From: Paenibacillus naphthalenovorans
Lineage (GTDB): Bacteria > Bacillota > Bacilli > Paenibacillales > NBRC-103111
DNA: 64,000 bases
Direction: 5' to 3'
NCBI RefSeq assembly: GCF_900099895.1
Contig: NZ_FNDY01000003.1
Location: 124,001-188,000 of the forward strand
This document shows positions 8,594-17,592 of the stretch, piece after piece; the first letter of the stretch is position 1, and each line of letters starts with the position of its first letter. The position numbers and the translations under genes are program-made. Below the pieces are notes generated by a model. The model was given only the letters and a program-made list of their open reading frames with translations. It had not been told where the DNA came from and made no database searches.

Positions 8594-8730
8594 GCCGAGT
8601 GTGCCTGTTCCGGCGCGATAAGCAAGATCTGGTGCTTTCTGCATATTTTACTGCAAAATGGGAAATATGAGACCAGTAAGAAATGCAGAGCTCTTGCTCT
8701 CTGCCATGCGCAAAGGAAGGGGAAGGCTCA

Positions 8731-9813
8731 ATGACAAAAGACGGCTTGCCGCCGAAAGGCGCATCGCTCCGGCTGCTGCTTCCGGTCATCGCATGCCTTG
8801 TTGCGGCAACCGGCTGCAGGGCATCTGATAACGAATCGATGAGGCCGCTTCCGTACGAAGGGGCGCGGCTGACGATGGCCGGAGTTGACGATGGTCCGGG
8901 AGGACTGCGCGTAACGACTTCGGAGCACTTCGCCCGCTTGGCGGGCGGGAAGCTGCAGACTTATGCGGCGGCGGAGCCGCGCTCGCAATCCTTTGCCACC
9001 TTCGCGGACGCAGCTTGGCAGTGGGAACAAAAAGCGTCTCCGCAATTTATTGCCGTCGGTGAAGCCTGGGTGCGTACTCACGGCTTCCCGGCATCCTGGG
9101 CCAAGCAGCTGCAGCGGCTTGGTGTGAGGCAAGGACGCAAGCCCTTGCTTGCCGTTGTGGAAGGCTCGGCCGAGCGATGGGTGCGCAGCCCCGGCGGAGC
9201 GGAAGGCGGTATGGCGCTGCTCGGCCAAAGCGGCTGGGCCTTAGACACGCTGGGCGCCTATGATTCCCGGTATGGCGACGACCTTGTCCTGCCTTATCTG
9301 CCTGCGGAGGCGTTATCCCGGTCGGGCGAGGGCAGCCGGAAGACAGCTCCTCAGGCCCTGCTGTTTAAAAATCAAAAGCTTGTCACCGTGCTTTCCGCCG
9401 GTCAAAGCGAACTGCTTTCCTGCTTGCGGGGTAGCGATCTGTCTCGGCTTGTTTGGCCGGGGACGGATCAGGCAGAATCCGCCGCCGGCAGATCCACAAC
9501 GCTTCGGCAGGTCTCCTGCAGGGCGGATATAGCCGCCAATGGCGATTTAAAGCAGCCGAAGCTGAGGGTGGTTTTGACGGTATCGGCACTTTCGGACGGA
9601 CGGTCAACCGCCGGGCAGTGGAAAGAAAGGCTGAAGCAGAAGGGGGCGGAGCTTATCCGTTCTCTGCAGGAGCTTCGGACCGACCCGCTGCGTCTGGGGG
9701 AAGCCGTCCGTAAGCAGTACAGCGGCTTATGGACGCAAGAACGATGGAGAGAAGCGCTGTCTCGGGCGGAAATCAAATTGGACGTCGACGTCAATTTACA
9801 TGGAGGTATGTAA
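8731..9813 (+). CDS. Lipoprotein resembling a diverged Ger(x)C germinant-receptor subunit
   Basis: A 360-aa protein starting at ATG 8731 (after AGGGGAAGG) with a lipoprotein signal peptide: LLLPVIACLVAATG then Cys29. The middle (FIAVGEAWVRTHGFPASW, near residue 110) resembles the conserved VGE element of Ger(x)C proteins. The end (DPLRLGEAVRKQYSGLW, then a short helix and alternating valines to HGGM) resembles their C-terminal domain, which in GerAC-type subunits lies on the outer face of the spore inner membrane. No GerA- or GerB-type subunit gene is adjacent, so it would be an orphan. The similarity is my reading of a pattern, not a computed match. Alternative: an unrelated lipoprotein. Confidence 0.55.
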   Translation: MTKDGLPPKGASLRLLLPVIACLVAATGCRASDNESMRPLPYEGARLTMAGVDDGPGGLRVTTSEHFARLAGGKLQTYAAAEPRSQSFATFADAAWQWEQKASPQFIAVGEAWVRTHGFPASWAKQLQRLGVRQGRKPLLAVVEGSAERWVRSPGGAEGGMALLGQSGWALDTLGAYDSRYGDDLVLPYLPAEALSRSGEGSRKTAPQALLFKNQKLVTVLSAGQSELLSCLRGSDLSRLVWPGTDQAESAAGRSTTLRQVSCRADIAANGDLKQPKLRVVLTVSALSDGRSTAGQWKERLKQKGAELIRSLQELRTDPLRLGEAVRKQYSGLWTQERWREALSRAEIKLDVDVNLHGGM

Positions 9814-9816
9814 ACA

Positions 9817-10368
9817 ATGAATGCACGATATCCGTGGAAACTGGGAACGGTATGGTTCTTTGCACTGCTCCTCGCGTCATCTCTGTTTGCCTTAACGGCC
9901 TGCCAGAAGGATCAGACTACGCCCCCGCAGGGGCAAAATCAAAATCAAGGAGACCAGGCTGCCAACCCGCCGGCGGCTCAGGTGCAGCTTGTGCCGATCA
10001 GCTACACGGAGGCGGACAAGGAGAATATTCGAAATACTGCCAAGTTCACCGGAGTCGCTTCCATTTATGTACCGCAAAAAGCGGTTCCCGATGACAAGAT
10101 CGACCAAGTGCAGGGCAACGGGAAGGTGATGACGGTGAAATTTAAACATATGGCTGTCCTGGAGTCGCCTGAAGAGCTCAGGCCGCCGGGGCAGGAGTCC
10201 GAGAAAGAAGTGAAGCTAAGTATTGGTACAGCCGACTGGTTAACGGTAAACGGACAGCGCGCGCTCTATCTGAAGCAGGGGGACACGTTTATCGCCATCC
10301 AGCCCCTCCAAGGCACTGCTCCGGAAGCCATAGAAGCCATTGCCGAAACGCTGGCGCCGCTCGAATAA
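9817..10368 (+). CDS. Hypothetical lipoprotein
   Basis: A 183-aa protein with a clear lipoprotein signal (FFALLLASSLFALTA then Cys29), a Gln/Asn/Pro-rich linker (about residues 30-60) and a compact C-terminal domain of about 115 residues I do not recognise. It lies three bases after the Ger(x)C-like gene and is probably co-transcribed with it; it may be its partner at the membrane. Both proteins carry the lipidated cysteine at residue 29. No catalytic motif is visible. Confidence 0.7.
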   Translation: MNARYPWKLGTVWFFALLLASSLFALTACQKDQTTPPQGQNQNQGDQAANPPAAQVQLVPISYTEADKENIRNTAKFTGVASIYVPQKAVPDDKIDQVQGNGKVMTVKFKHMAVLESPEELRPPGQESEKEVKLSIGTADWLTVNGQRALYLKQGDTFIAIQPLQGTAPEAIEAIAETLAPLE

Positions 10369-10387
10369 ACAGCCTGACCTGTAAACA

Positions 10388-10436
10388 AAGAGGGCGATGC
10401 TTCTCATCCATGAGAGGCATCGCCCTTGTTTTTACG
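10388..10436. terminator. Bidirectional terminator
   Basis: A long stem (AGGGCGATGC-TTCTCAT / ATGAGAG-GCATCGCCCT) with a very short loop, flanked by AACAAAG on the left and TTGTTTTTA on the right. It sits between convergent genes ending at 10368 (+) and 10445 (-). Confidence 0.85.
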
Positions 10437-10444
10437 GAGCGGTA

Positions 10445-10960
10445 TTACCGCATTCCTTTCTCTTTTTCTTCCTGTTTGCGGTGTGCAATCCGACTGCTGG
10501 CCGATGCGGCGATGGCTCCGACGATATCGTCCAAAAACGTATGCTTGCGCTCGCCGTTTTTATCGTTAAGTTCTTTTACAATACCCGGTTTGAGCTTGTC
10601 GATATAGCCGAAATTCGTCAGACCGATGCTGCCGTATACGTTAACGATGGAGAGCGCCAGGATTTCATCGCAGCCGTAAAGCCCTTCATCGTTCTCGATC
10701 ATTTCCTGCAGAGGGGACATCAGTTTGCCCTGCTCCGACAAGATATCCAGCTGAATGCCTGTCAGAATGGCATTTTGCACTTCCCGCTTGGACAACACCT
10801 GTTCCACGCTGGACAGGCATTCTTCCATCGTCAGGTTATCATAATAATCTTTTTGCAGAAAATACGTCAGTTCTGCAATATCCTCAGTCCGGACCCCGCG
10901 TTTCATAAGCCATTCACGGGAGGCTTCAGCCACTTCCTTGCTGTTCAAAGTGTATTTCAT
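10445..10960 (-). CDS. Phosphatidylglycerophosphatase A-like protein (YutG type)
   Basis: A 171-aa protein starting at the ATG at 10960, preceded by AAGGAGG on the minus strand; an open frame extends upstream but lacks any other start signal. The C-terminal half holds the PgpA family core (YGCDEILALSIVNVYGS, then NFGYIDKLKPGIVKELN and HTFLDDIVGAIAA), with the acidic residues expected to bind metal. PgpA dephosphorylates phosphatidylglycerophosphate in phospholipid synthesis; YutG-type members of Firmicutes lack most membrane helices, as here. Substrate assignment is from the family only. Confidence 0.75.
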   Translation of the reverse strand: MKYTLNSKEVAEASREWLMKRGVRTEDIAELTYFLQKDYYDNLTMEECLSSVEQVLSKREVQNAILTGIQLDILSEQGKLMSPLQEMIENDEGLYGCDEILALSIVNVYGSIGLTNFGYIDKLKPGIVKELNDKNGERKHTFLDDIVGAIAASASSRIAHRKQEEKEKGMR

Positions 10961-11111
10961 GAGGACGCCTCCTTCGTATTTTCGATCTGGCGATTCGCTT
11001 CTTTTTGGGGAAACACATTTTTTATTATAGGCTTCCAAGGACAGGAAAATCAAGGATTCTTCCGCTCTAAGAGCTAGAAAGGCAGATCCGAATGCGGCAG
11101 ATAAATTATTG

Positions 11112-11141
11112 TCATAAACTTGTCTCTGTCTCGTATACATA
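11112..11141 (+). promoter_or_regulatory. Possible SigE-type promoter of gerM
   Basis: TCATAAA (11112-11118), 15 bases, then TATACATA (11134-11141), a partial match to the mother-cell SigE consensus (kmATATT / CATACAnT). No good SigA promoter is visible in the 225-base gap between 10961 and 11185. Weak evidence, given mainly because gerM is a sporulation gene. Confidence 0.25.
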
Positions 11142-11185
11142 GAGTAAAAAAAGGACAACACCCCGACAATCAAGGAGGAAAAGCA

Positions 11186-12220
11186 ATGAAACAGTACAAA
11201 TGGACACGGTGGGCCGCCGTTACCGGCATTGTGGTGCTGCTGGCTTCCGGCTGCTCGGAAGCGACAAAGGAACAATCCCAGCCGATCGATCCTCCACAGA
11301 CCGGGACGGATGCCGGGGCCGCGGGGGCCAAAGCCGTCTTGGCTGCCATTGCCAATCCGATGCAGATTACGGTATATGCAAAGGATGAGAAAGGTTTTGT
11401 CGCACCTATTGCCTTACAGGTCGAGAAGACAGAAGGCACAGCCAAGAGAGCTCTGGAATATATGGTGGAAGGCGGGCCGTCACAAGGCCGGCTTCCGGCG
11501 GGCTTCACGAGTCTGCTGCCCAAAGGAACCGAAATTAAAGGCATCAATATTAAAGATAAGCTCGCTATCGTAGATTTCTCCAATTCCTTCACAGATTATA
11601 ACCTGCAGGACGAAAGGAAAATATTGGAGGGCATTACTTGGACTCTTACGAGCTTTCCGACCGTGGACAAAGTGCAAATTCGCGTAGAGGGTAAGGCGCT
11701 GAAAGAAATGCCCGTCGGCGAAACGCCGTTGGACGAAGCGCTGACTCGGGAGATGGGCATCAACCTGGAGAAATCCGAACACGTGGAATACGGGCAGACG
11801 ACTCCTGTGACCCTTTATTTCCTGAATCAAAATCAGGAAGAATACAGCTACTATGTGCCGGTGACCCGATTGATCAAGCGGACCGACGAGGTCACTGAAG
11901 CGGTTGTGCAGCAGCTTATAGCCGGTCCGAATGAGAAGACAGGCTTGAGCGCCGTGATGACGCCCGGCGCGGAGCTGCTCAAGGTTAGCAAAGCGGAGGA
12001 TATCATCACGGTCAATTTCTCCGACAAGATGCTCGGACCGGATCATAAAGCTCCGGCCGAAGCGTTGAGAGCCGTTGTGCTTTCCTTGACGGAGAATGCG
12101 GGAGCGGCCACCAAAGTGCAAATTTTGGTCAACGGGAAAGCGGATGTGAGCACGACGGACAACCAAAGCTACGCGAAGCCGGTGTCCAGACCGCAGGCGG
12201 TCAATCAGATCAAATTATAA
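11186..12220 (+). CDS. gerM: GerM-like spore lipoprotein with two GerMN domains
   Basis: A 344-aa lipoprotein (signal peptide ending LLASG, Cys23) followed by two tandem GerMN domains (about residues 70-190 and 215-335), each with a VDFS/VNFS strand (AIVDFSNSF and ITVNFSDKM) and an RxxxxxLT helix. GerM is needed for spore formation and germination, and its GerMN domains bind partner proteins in the forespore-mother-cell channel assembly. ATG 11186 sits behind AAGGAGG; an ORF extension from 11120 has no ribosome site. The following genes are rph and the ITP-pyrophosphatase gene, the same order as in Bacillus, which supports the name. Confidence 0.88.
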   Translation: MKQYKWTRWAAVTGIVVLLASGCSEATKEQSQPIDPPQTGTDAGAAGAKAVLAAIANPMQITVYAKDEKGFVAPIALQVEKTEGTAKRALEYMVEGGPSQGRLPAGFTSLLPKGTEIKGINIKDKLAIVDFSNSFTDYNLQDERKILEGITWTLTSFPTVDKVQIRVEGKALKEMPVGETPLDEALTREMGINLEKSEHVEYGQTTPVTLYFLNQNQEEYSYYVPVTRLIKRTDEVTEAVVQQLIAGPNEKTGLSAVMTPGAELLKVSKAEDIITVNFSDKMLGPDHKAPAEALRAVVLSLTENAGAATKVQILVNGKADVSTTDNQSYAKPVSRPQAVNQIKL

Positions 12221-12238
12221 GTCTTATACTCACGAATA

Positions 12239-12281
12239 TTTCCCCCTTTATGCGGCGGTGTCCGATAAAGGGGGAATTTTA
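12239..12281 (+). terminator. Terminator after gerM
   Basis: TTCCCCCTTTAT pairs with ATAAAGGGGGAA around a 13-base loop, followed by TTTT. Confidence 0.85.
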
Positions 12282-12330
12282 ACCAATTCTATTGATGAAC
12301 AAGGGCGTCCTTAACGGAAATCGGTGCCGG

Positions 12331-12359
12331 TTGGTTTTCCGGATTTGCTCTGGTACAAT
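12331..12359 (+). promoter_or_regulatory. SigA promoter of rph
   Basis: TTGGTT (12331-12336), a 17-base spacer and TACAAT (12354-12359) with a TGG extended -10. It lies just after the gerM terminator and 36 bases before the rph start, so rph is expressed independently of gerM. Confidence 0.75.
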
Positions 12360-12395
12360 AAGGAGCGTCAGAGCAAAAGGAGGAAGAAGCACTTG

Positions 12396-13157
12396 ATGAG
12401 AAGCGACGGCCGAAGAGCCGATGAAACCAGGCCGGTAAAAATCACGGCGAATTATAATAAACATGCGGAAGGCTCCGTGCTCATCGAAGTGGGCGATACC
12501 AAGGTGATCTGTACCGCTACGATAGAAGAGCGGGTGCCCCCGTTTATGAAAGGGCAGGGCAAGGGCTGGGTAACGGCGGAATATTCGATGCTGCCCCGCG
12601 CGACCTCGGTCCGAAACCAGAGGGAATCGGCCAGAGGCAAGCTGGGCGGCCGAACCATGGAAATTCAGCGGTTGATTGGCCGTGCGCTGCGTTCTGTCGT
12701 TCAACTGGATGCGCTTGGAGAACGGTCCGTCACACTCGACTGCGACGTGATTCAAGCGGATGGCGGAACCCGTACGACGTCGATCACGGGGGCGTTTGTA
12801 GCGATGGCCATTGCGATCGATAAACTGGCAACCGACAAAAAATTAAGCCGTTTTCCGATCATTGATTTTCTTGGCTCGGTCAGTGTGGGCGTTATCCAGG
12901 AACAAGCGCTTCTTGATTTGAATTACGACGAAGATTCCAAGGCCAAGGTGGATATGAATGTGGTAATGACCGGCAGCGGCAAATTTGTAGAGGTTCAAGG
13001 GACAGGAGAGGAATCGCCGTTCTCCCGCAAAGAGCTCGATGAGCTGCTGTTGTTAGCTGAGCTTGGCATCCAATCCATGATCAGTGAACAGGAAAAAGTG
13101 CTCGGAGTGATCTCTGAACGGATCAGGGGGGCTGCCCATGCTGCTTACCGGGTCTGA
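12396..13157 (+). CDS. rph: Ribonuclease PH
   Basis: A 253-aa phosphorolytic 3'-5' exoribonuclease that trims tRNA 3' ends. The family signature is complete: [16 protein letters not shown] at the start, [10 protein letters not shown]-like strand, and the phosphate-binding and catalytic region [18 protein letters not shown] near residue 200. The start is ATG 12396 or the adjacent TTG 12393; both lie behind AAAGGAGG, at 12 and 9 bases. The last 20 bases overlap the next gene, so rph and the ITP pyrophosphatase are translated together, as in Bacillus. Confidence 0.95.
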   Translation: MRSDGRRADETRPVKITANYNKHAEGSVLIEVGDTKVICTATIEERVPPFMKGQGKGWVTAEYSMLPRATSVRNQRESARGKLGGRTMEIQRLIGRALRSVVQLDALGERSVTLDCDVIQADGGTRTTSITGAFVAMAIAIDKLATDKKLSRFPIIDFLGSVSVGVIQEQALLDLNYDEDSKAKVDMNVVMTGSGKFVEVQGTGEESPFSRKELDELLLLAELGIQSMISEQEKVLGVISERIRGAAHAAYRV

Positions 13158-13776
13158 AATCCTTATTGCAACGAAGAACGCTGGAAAGGTAAAAGAGTTC
13201 GAATCCCTCTTTCGGGACAAAGGCTTGACGGTTCGCAGCCTGCGGGATTACCCGGACATTCCGGACATCCCGGAGGATGGGGAAACGTTCGCGGCCAACG
13301 CGCTGATTAAAGCGAGGGCGATCGCCCTGCGGTTCGGAGTCGCGGTCGCTGCCGACGATTCCGGATTATGCGTAGATCGGCTGGACGGCGCTCCCGGAGT
13401 GTATTCCGCGCGTTACGCCGGAGAGCCGCCGGATGATGCGGCGAACAACCGCAAGCTGCTGGATGAACTGGGTAAGCGCGCAGCGCCTGCTCAAGGCCCC
13501 GCGCCGGGCGGGCCTGTATATCTCAGCCCGGCCCGGTTCGTGTGCGCCATAGCGCTTGTGGACAAGCATGGCGAGCCTGTAGCCGAGGTTGAAGGGGAAT
13601 GCGAAGGCGTCATCATCGATTCGCCGAGGGGAGAACGGGGCTTCGGATACGACCCCCTCTTCTATGTGCCGGAGCTTGGCCGTACGCTTGCCGAGCTTAC
13701 GATGGAGGAGAAAAACGCCTTGAGCCACCGCGGCCGTGCGCTGCGAAAGCTGTGGGACATGCTTGACCGCAAATAA
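13138..13776 (+). CDS. XTP/dITP diphosphatase (non-canonical purine NTP pyrophosphatase)
   Basis: A 212-aa HAM1/RdgB-family protein that removes ITP, dITP and XTP from the nucleotide pool. Visible motifs: [12 protein letters not shown] at the N-terminus, [25 protein letters not shown] in the middle (written here in part), [15 protein letters not shown] and the C-terminal ALSHRGRAL. An alanine/proline/glycine-rich insertion of about 20 residues (near 115-135, after the ELGKR helix) makes it slightly longer than the roughly 195-205 aa typical of the family. It starts inside rph and is followed by a terminator, closing the operon. The Bacillus equivalent is ysnA. Confidence 0.93.
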   Translation: MLLTGSEILIATKNAGKVKEFESLFRDKGLTVRSLRDYPDIPDIPEDGETFAANALIKARAIALRFGVAVAADDSGLCVDRLDGAPGVYSARYAGEPPDDAANNRKLLDELGKRAAPAQGPAPGGPVYLSPARFVCAIALVDKHGEPVAEVEGECEGVIIDSPRGERGFGYDPLFYVPELGRTLAELTMEEKNALSHRGRALRKLWDMLDRK

Positions 13777-13833
13777 ATGACGGGACAAGCCTGCACGGTG
13801 AAACATTCCGGCAGTTCGTCCCGTCATTTTATT
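13777..13833. terminator. Terminator between convergent genes
   Basis: ATGACGGGAC pairs with GTCCCGTCAT around a long loop, followed by TTTTATTT. It closes the rph operon and, on the other strand, lies just beyond the asparagine synthetase stop. Confidence 0.75.
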
Positions 13834-13856
13834 TAGAGGCCGATTTCCGTACGCCG

Positions 13857-15701
13857 TCAGCGAATGCCCACTTTGTAGGCGCGAAGCCAGGTGTCCACTT
13901 GGGCAAGGTAGGCCAAGAGCTGGGGTCCTGTCATCAGCTGTCCGAACCAGGGAAGGTCGAACCGGCTGCCGTCGTCCTCGGCTAACGCGCGGATTTTGGC
14001 GACATCGATAAATTGCAGCAGCGGCGAGGAGGAATCGTGCAAAATGTCCAGAACCCAGGAACGGACAGCCGACAAGTAATTTGGATTGTGTGTTTTCGGA
14101 TACGGGCTTTTTTTACGGGTCAGCACGTCGTCGGGCAAGGAGCCCTTGAGCGCTTTCCGCAAAATGCCTTTTTCACGGTCGCCCGCTGTCTTGACTTCCC
14201 AGGGAATGTTCCAGACGTATTCAACGAGCCGGTGATCGCAAAAAGGTACGCGAACCTCAAGTCCCACCGCCATGCTCATCCGGTCCTTCCGGTCGAGCAG
14301 GGTCGGCATGAACCGGGTGATATTGAGATACGACATCTCGCGCATCCGGTTTTGCTTCCGGTTCTCGCCGGCAAGCCGCGGAACTTCGGATAACGCCTGG
14401 CGGTACCGTTCCTGAACATACTGCTCCGGCTTCACCCAATCGACAAAATCAGGCGACAGCAAAGCGATGCGCTCCGGAGTGGCGAGCGACCAGGGGAAGG
14501 TTTGCGCGTTCAGGGCATCGTCACGATGAAACCAGGGATAGCCGCCGAATATTTCATCCGCGGCCTCGCCGGAAATCGCCACCGTAGCGCCCTTTTTGAT
14601 TTCCCGGCAGAACAAGTACAGCGAGCCGTCGACATCGGCCATCCCCGGCAAATCACGGGCGTACACTACATTTTTCAGGGAGTCTACAAGCTCCGGCGTA
14701 TCAAATTCCAGCGCGTGATGAACGGTGCCCAAGTAATCCGTCATCCGTTGGATCCAGGGCGCATCGGCGTTCGGCTGGAAGGCGCTCGTTTTGAAATGCT
14801 TGTCATTATCCACGTAATCGATCGAGTAGGTATGCAGTGTGCCGAGCCCTTGCGCATGATAATGACGGGAAGCAAAAGACGTAAGCGCGCTGGAATCCAG
14901 TCCGCCCGAGAGCAGTGTGCAGACCGGCACGTCGGAAGCAAGCTGGCGTTGAACCGTATCCTCCAGAAGCTCACGCACCTTCCCGGCAGTGGCCTCGACG
15001 GTATCCTCGTGAGGCTTGCTTTCCAGCTTCCAGTAAGCGCGGATGCGAATGCCGTTCGCATCCAGGACCATGCAGTGGCCGGGCTTCAGCTCGTGCATAT
15101 TTTTGTATACGCCGTGCCCGGGGGTACGCGCCGGTCCTAAAGCGAAGATCTCGGCCAGCCCCTCCCCGCTGATTTGGGCGGGAAAATCGGGATGTGCGAG
15201 AATGGCTTTAGGCTCCGAACCGAACAGAAGCCGTCCGTCCGTGTAGGAATAAAAAAACGGCTTGACGCCGAGCCGGTCGCGGGCCGCGAACAGAGTTTGC
15301 TCTTCATCATCCCAAACGGCGAAAGCAAAAATGCCGTTAAACCGATCCACGCAGGCCCGGCCCCATTCGATAAACGCCACGAGGAGCACCTCGGTGTCGC
15401 ATGCGGTTAGAAAACGGTGGCCGCACAGCTCCAGTTCCTTTTTCAGCTCGGGGGCATTATACAGCTCACCGTTGTATACAAGGCTGTACGTATTGTCGCC
15501 TGCTCTCCGCGTCATCGGCTGCACGCCGTTCTCCGGGTCCATGACGCTCAGACGGCGGTGGCCGAGGGCGCAACGGGGCGTGATCCAGGTGCCGGAAGCG
15601 TCCGGACCGCGGGGGGCCAGCGTATCCGTCATATTTTCAAGAATGGACGGATACTGCGTCAAGTCTTTGTGCCAATCAATCCATCCCGTAATTCCACACA
15701 T
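13857..15701 (-). CDS. asnB: Glutamine-hydrolysing asparagine synthetase
   Basis: A 614-aa protein starting MCGITGW. The ATG at 15701 is nine bases after AGAAAGG and leaves Cys2 as the N-terminal nucleophile of the class-II glutamine amidotransferase domain; the upstream ATG at 15710 would bury that cysteine and sits directly on the ribosome site. The synthetase domain has the PPi-loop SGGLDSSALTS near residue 260. It converts aspartate, glutamine and ATP to asparagine. Length is close to the AsnO/AsnB paralogues of Bacillus (614-632 aa), and I cannot tell which is the true orthologue. It stands alone on the minus strand. Confidence 0.92.
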   Translation of the reverse strand: MCGITGWIDWHKDLTQYPSILENMTDTLAPRGPDASGTWITPRCALGHRRLSVMDPENGVQPMTRRAGDNTYSLVYNGELYNAPELKKELELCGHRFLTACDTEVLLVAFIEWGRACVDRFNGIFAFAVWDDEEQTLFAARDRLGVKPFFYSYTDGRLLFGSEPKAILAHPDFPAQISGEGLAEIFALGPARTPGHGVYKNMHELKPGHCMVLDANGIRIRAYWKLESKPHEDTVEATAGKVRELLEDTVQRQLASDVPVCTLLSGGLDSSALTSFASRHYHAQGLGTLHTYSIDYVDNDKHFKTSAFQPNADAPWIQRMTDYLGTVHHALEFDTPELVDSLKNVVYARDLPGMADVDGSLYLFCREIKKGATVAISGEAADEIFGGYPWFHRDDALNAQTFPWSLATPERIALLSPDFVDWVKPEQYVQERYRQALSEVPRLAGENRKQNRMREMSYLNITRFMPTLLDRKDRMSMAVGLEVRVPFCDHRLVEYVWNIPWEVKTAGDREKGILRKALKGSLPDDVLTRKKSPYPKTHNPNYLSAVRSWVLDILHDSSSPLLQFIDVAKIRALAEDDGSRFDLPWFGQLMTGPQLLAYLAQVDTWLRAYKVGIR

Positions 15702-15835
15702 AGTCTTCATCCTTTCTGATCTCTGGAATTCCTCCAGGCTAACAAGCCTATCCAAGGAGCGACAGCAAGATGTTAAAGGTTATGCGGGAAAAACGCGATT
15801 CATGTCTGTCCGTAGCGGGCGGACGGCTCATAAAC

Positions 15836-15864
15836 TTGACGAATAATTGGACAAACGATCGAAT
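15836..15864 (+). promoter_or_regulatory. Candidate promoter for the small gene at 16010
   Basis: TTGACG (15836-15841), 17 bases, TCGAAT (15859-15864). The 308-base gap between the asparagine synthetase start (15701) and 16010 holds this site, a small GTCCG/CGGAC hairpin near 15809-15825 and presumably the unseen asnB promoter; no gene is convincing there. Confidence 0.4.
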
Positions 15865-16009
15865 AAAAGTTACACTAAAGCGTATAAAACCATTGGGTAA
15901 GTTCTGCCTTGCGCGGCCTATGAAACAAAAAAGCGGAGTTTTGGTTCCCTTTTTTCATCACGGCGCAGGACAGGAAGGCAGAGAATCAACATGAAAGGTG
16001 GTCATAAGT

Positions 16010-16351
16010 ATGAAAAAGACTTTATCGGAGCAGCAAAAGGAATATAAAGAAGCCAAGGAGCATTTTGAGAAAGTCAACAAAGAGTTCGAGCAAAAGCTGG
16101 CTACCACGAAGAAGCTGGGTACCGTAAACCAGGAAGTCATGGAGCGGCTTGTTGAAGATACCGGATTGCACACGGCCCTGAACCGTCTCGGAGCGGCGGA
16201 AGCTGCGCTTTTGAACTGGTCTCACCAGATGATTCAAAATGAACGCGACTACTTGCAAAACAAGGAAGCTGTCGACAGAATGTACGCCTTCATCGACAAA
16301 AATCCGCACATCAAGGCTCAATTGATCCAAGCCGCCATGAAAATGGACTAA
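16010..16351 (+). CDS. Hypothetical helical protein
   Basis: A 113-aa, Lys/Glu/Gln-rich protein predicted to be almost entirely alpha-helical, with coiled-coil heptads over about residues 5-40 and a C-terminal helix ending NPHIKAQLIQAAMKMD. ATG 16010 is eight bases after AAAGGTGG; GTG 15998 would overlap that site. I do not recognise the family; it is vaguely like small YlbF-type helical regulators, but not convincingly. It is monocistronic, with its own promoter candidate and terminator. Confidence 0.6.
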   Translation: MKKTLSEQQKEYKEAKEHFEKVNKEFEQKLATTKKLGTVNQEVMERLVEDTGLHTALNRLGAAEAALLNWSHQMIQNERDYLQNKEAVDRMYAFIDKNPHIKAQLIQAAMKMD

Positions 16352-16405
16352 GATCTGCGGACGAATGTCAAACCCCATACCAACGTACCAGTTGAAATTA
16401 CATGC

Positions 16406-16436
16406 AGCCCGGATGGATGCCATCAGGGGCTTTTTT
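16406..16436 (+). terminator. Terminator after the 113-aa helical protein
   Basis: AGCCC-GGATGG pairs with CCATC-GGGGCT around an ATG loop with one internal mismatch, directly followed by TTTTTT. Confidence 0.8.
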
Positions 16437-16532
16437 GTGATCAGCAGCCGCAGCAGGCAAATTTTGCTTTCGGCTTCTTTTTCGGGTACACTGGCATTCA
16501 TAAGAAAGTCGCTTAAGGAAAGGCGGTGTCAC

Positions 16533-17441
16533 ATGAACGGACAATCGAACGATAATGTAATTCTATTTCCCAAAACCGTCGAGTACTATCAATATGAACT
16601 GACCCGTCTTCTGGAGTCGGAACAATACGGCGAAGCGATCAGGCTGCTGCGTTTCCTCCTTGCCTGCCAGTCCGGCGACGCAAGGGCGAGGGAAGAATGG
16701 CAATCGCTTCTGGATTGGCTGTATATGATGTTTCCCGATCTCATATTCAAACCCGAAAGCGACTTGGAGCAGGATCTGAGCGAGACGGATTTGCTGCGCG
16801 AGCATCTGAGCGCAAAAGGTGAACAGAGCATGGAGTATGCCCAAAAGCTGCTGGAAAGCCTGAAGGAACACAAGGACGTGGACAAGCTGATGCTGGCGCT
16901 GGATCAGCTCGCTTTTTTGGATCATCCGGATATTGATCAAGCCCTGCTCGATTGGCTTACGCAGATGCCGCTTCATCCCATTGTTCAATTCAAAACGCTC
17001 CAAACGTTAAAAAAGCGCGGTGTCACCGGTGTTGTGGCGCTCCATAAGAACGGGGAAACGGCGGAGGTCGATATCGAGGATACGCCTGCGGGTTTCGACC
17101 AGTTCCCTTCGCAAATTCAAGATATTATCCATCGGGTGCAGGAAATCAGCGAAACGCAGCACCCGGCTTTATCCTATTTTGCAGGGGAAACCTGGAACGA
17201 ATTCCTCGCGTTTATTTACGGCACCTCGTTTTATGACCAAATGCTGAAGCAGGAAACCGATTGCGTGGATGTTTGGGCCGCAGCGCTGCACTTGACGCTG
17301 TTGGAGCATCTGTTTGAGGGCGGAGACAAAGCGGAAATTCTGGAGCAGTACGGCATTACGTCCGAATTGGCGTTTCAATGGGAGCAGGCGTACCGGTTGA
17401 TGCAGCAGTTTGCCTCGACTGTATTTACCCGAAGGGTTTGA
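16533..17441 (+). CDS. Helical-repeat (TPR-like) protein in the ysoA position
   Basis: A 302-aa soluble protein built of paired amphipathic helices. An N-terminal block (about residues 15-60) reads as one or two TPR-like hairpins (YYQYELTRLLESEQYGEAIR, written here up to its limit), and the middle has HEAT-like pairs around LDQLAFLDHPDIDQALLDW. No enzyme motif. The start is ATG 16533 behind AAGGAAAGGCGG; the longer frame from 16365 runs through the preceding terminator. In Bacillus a TPR protein, YsoA, lies directly before tig, as here, so this is probably its counterpart; its role is unknown. Confidence 0.65.
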   Translation: MNGQSNDNVILFPKTVEYYQYELTRLLESEQYGEAIRLLRFLLACQSGDARAREEWQSLLDWLYMMFPDLIFKPESDLEQDLSETDLLREHLSAKGEQSMEYAQKLLESLKEHKDVDKLMLALDQLAFLDHPDIDQALLDWLTQMPLHPIVQFKTLQTLKKRGVTGVVALHKNGETAEVDIEDTPAGFDQFPSQIQDIIHRVQEISETQHPALSYFAGETWNEFLAFIYGTSFYDQMLKQETDCVDVWAAALHLTLLEHLFEGGDKAEILEQYGITSELAFQWEQAYRLMQQFASTVFTRRV

Positions 17442-17478
17442 TCGGCGTCTCTATCGTTTTGCAACATTCATTTATACC

Positions 17479-17507
17479 TTGAAAACGTAACTCATTCTAG
17501 TTATAAT
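17479..17507 (+). promoter_or_regulatory. SigA promoter of tig
   Basis: TTGAAA (17479-17484), exactly 17 bases, TATAAT (17502-17507): a near-consensus vegetative promoter 86 bases upstream of the tig start. Confidence 0.85.
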
Positions 17508-17592
17508 ATAATGGTTATATCGAGAGGCTTGTCCTCAGTTCGTTGCGGTAACAAATCATGGATGGAACATTTTTGGAAGGGGAAAGCATAAA

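Noticed and set aside
7619-8644. 341-aa minus-strand frame opposite the metallo-hydrolase gene
   Set aside because: The plus strand holds an intact zinc motif and Shine-Dalgarno; the minus frame has neither domain nor start signal.
15770-15994. 74-aa plus-strand frame between asparagine synthetase and the 113-aa protein
   Set aside because: No supported start or domain, and it runs through the likely promoter of the next gene.
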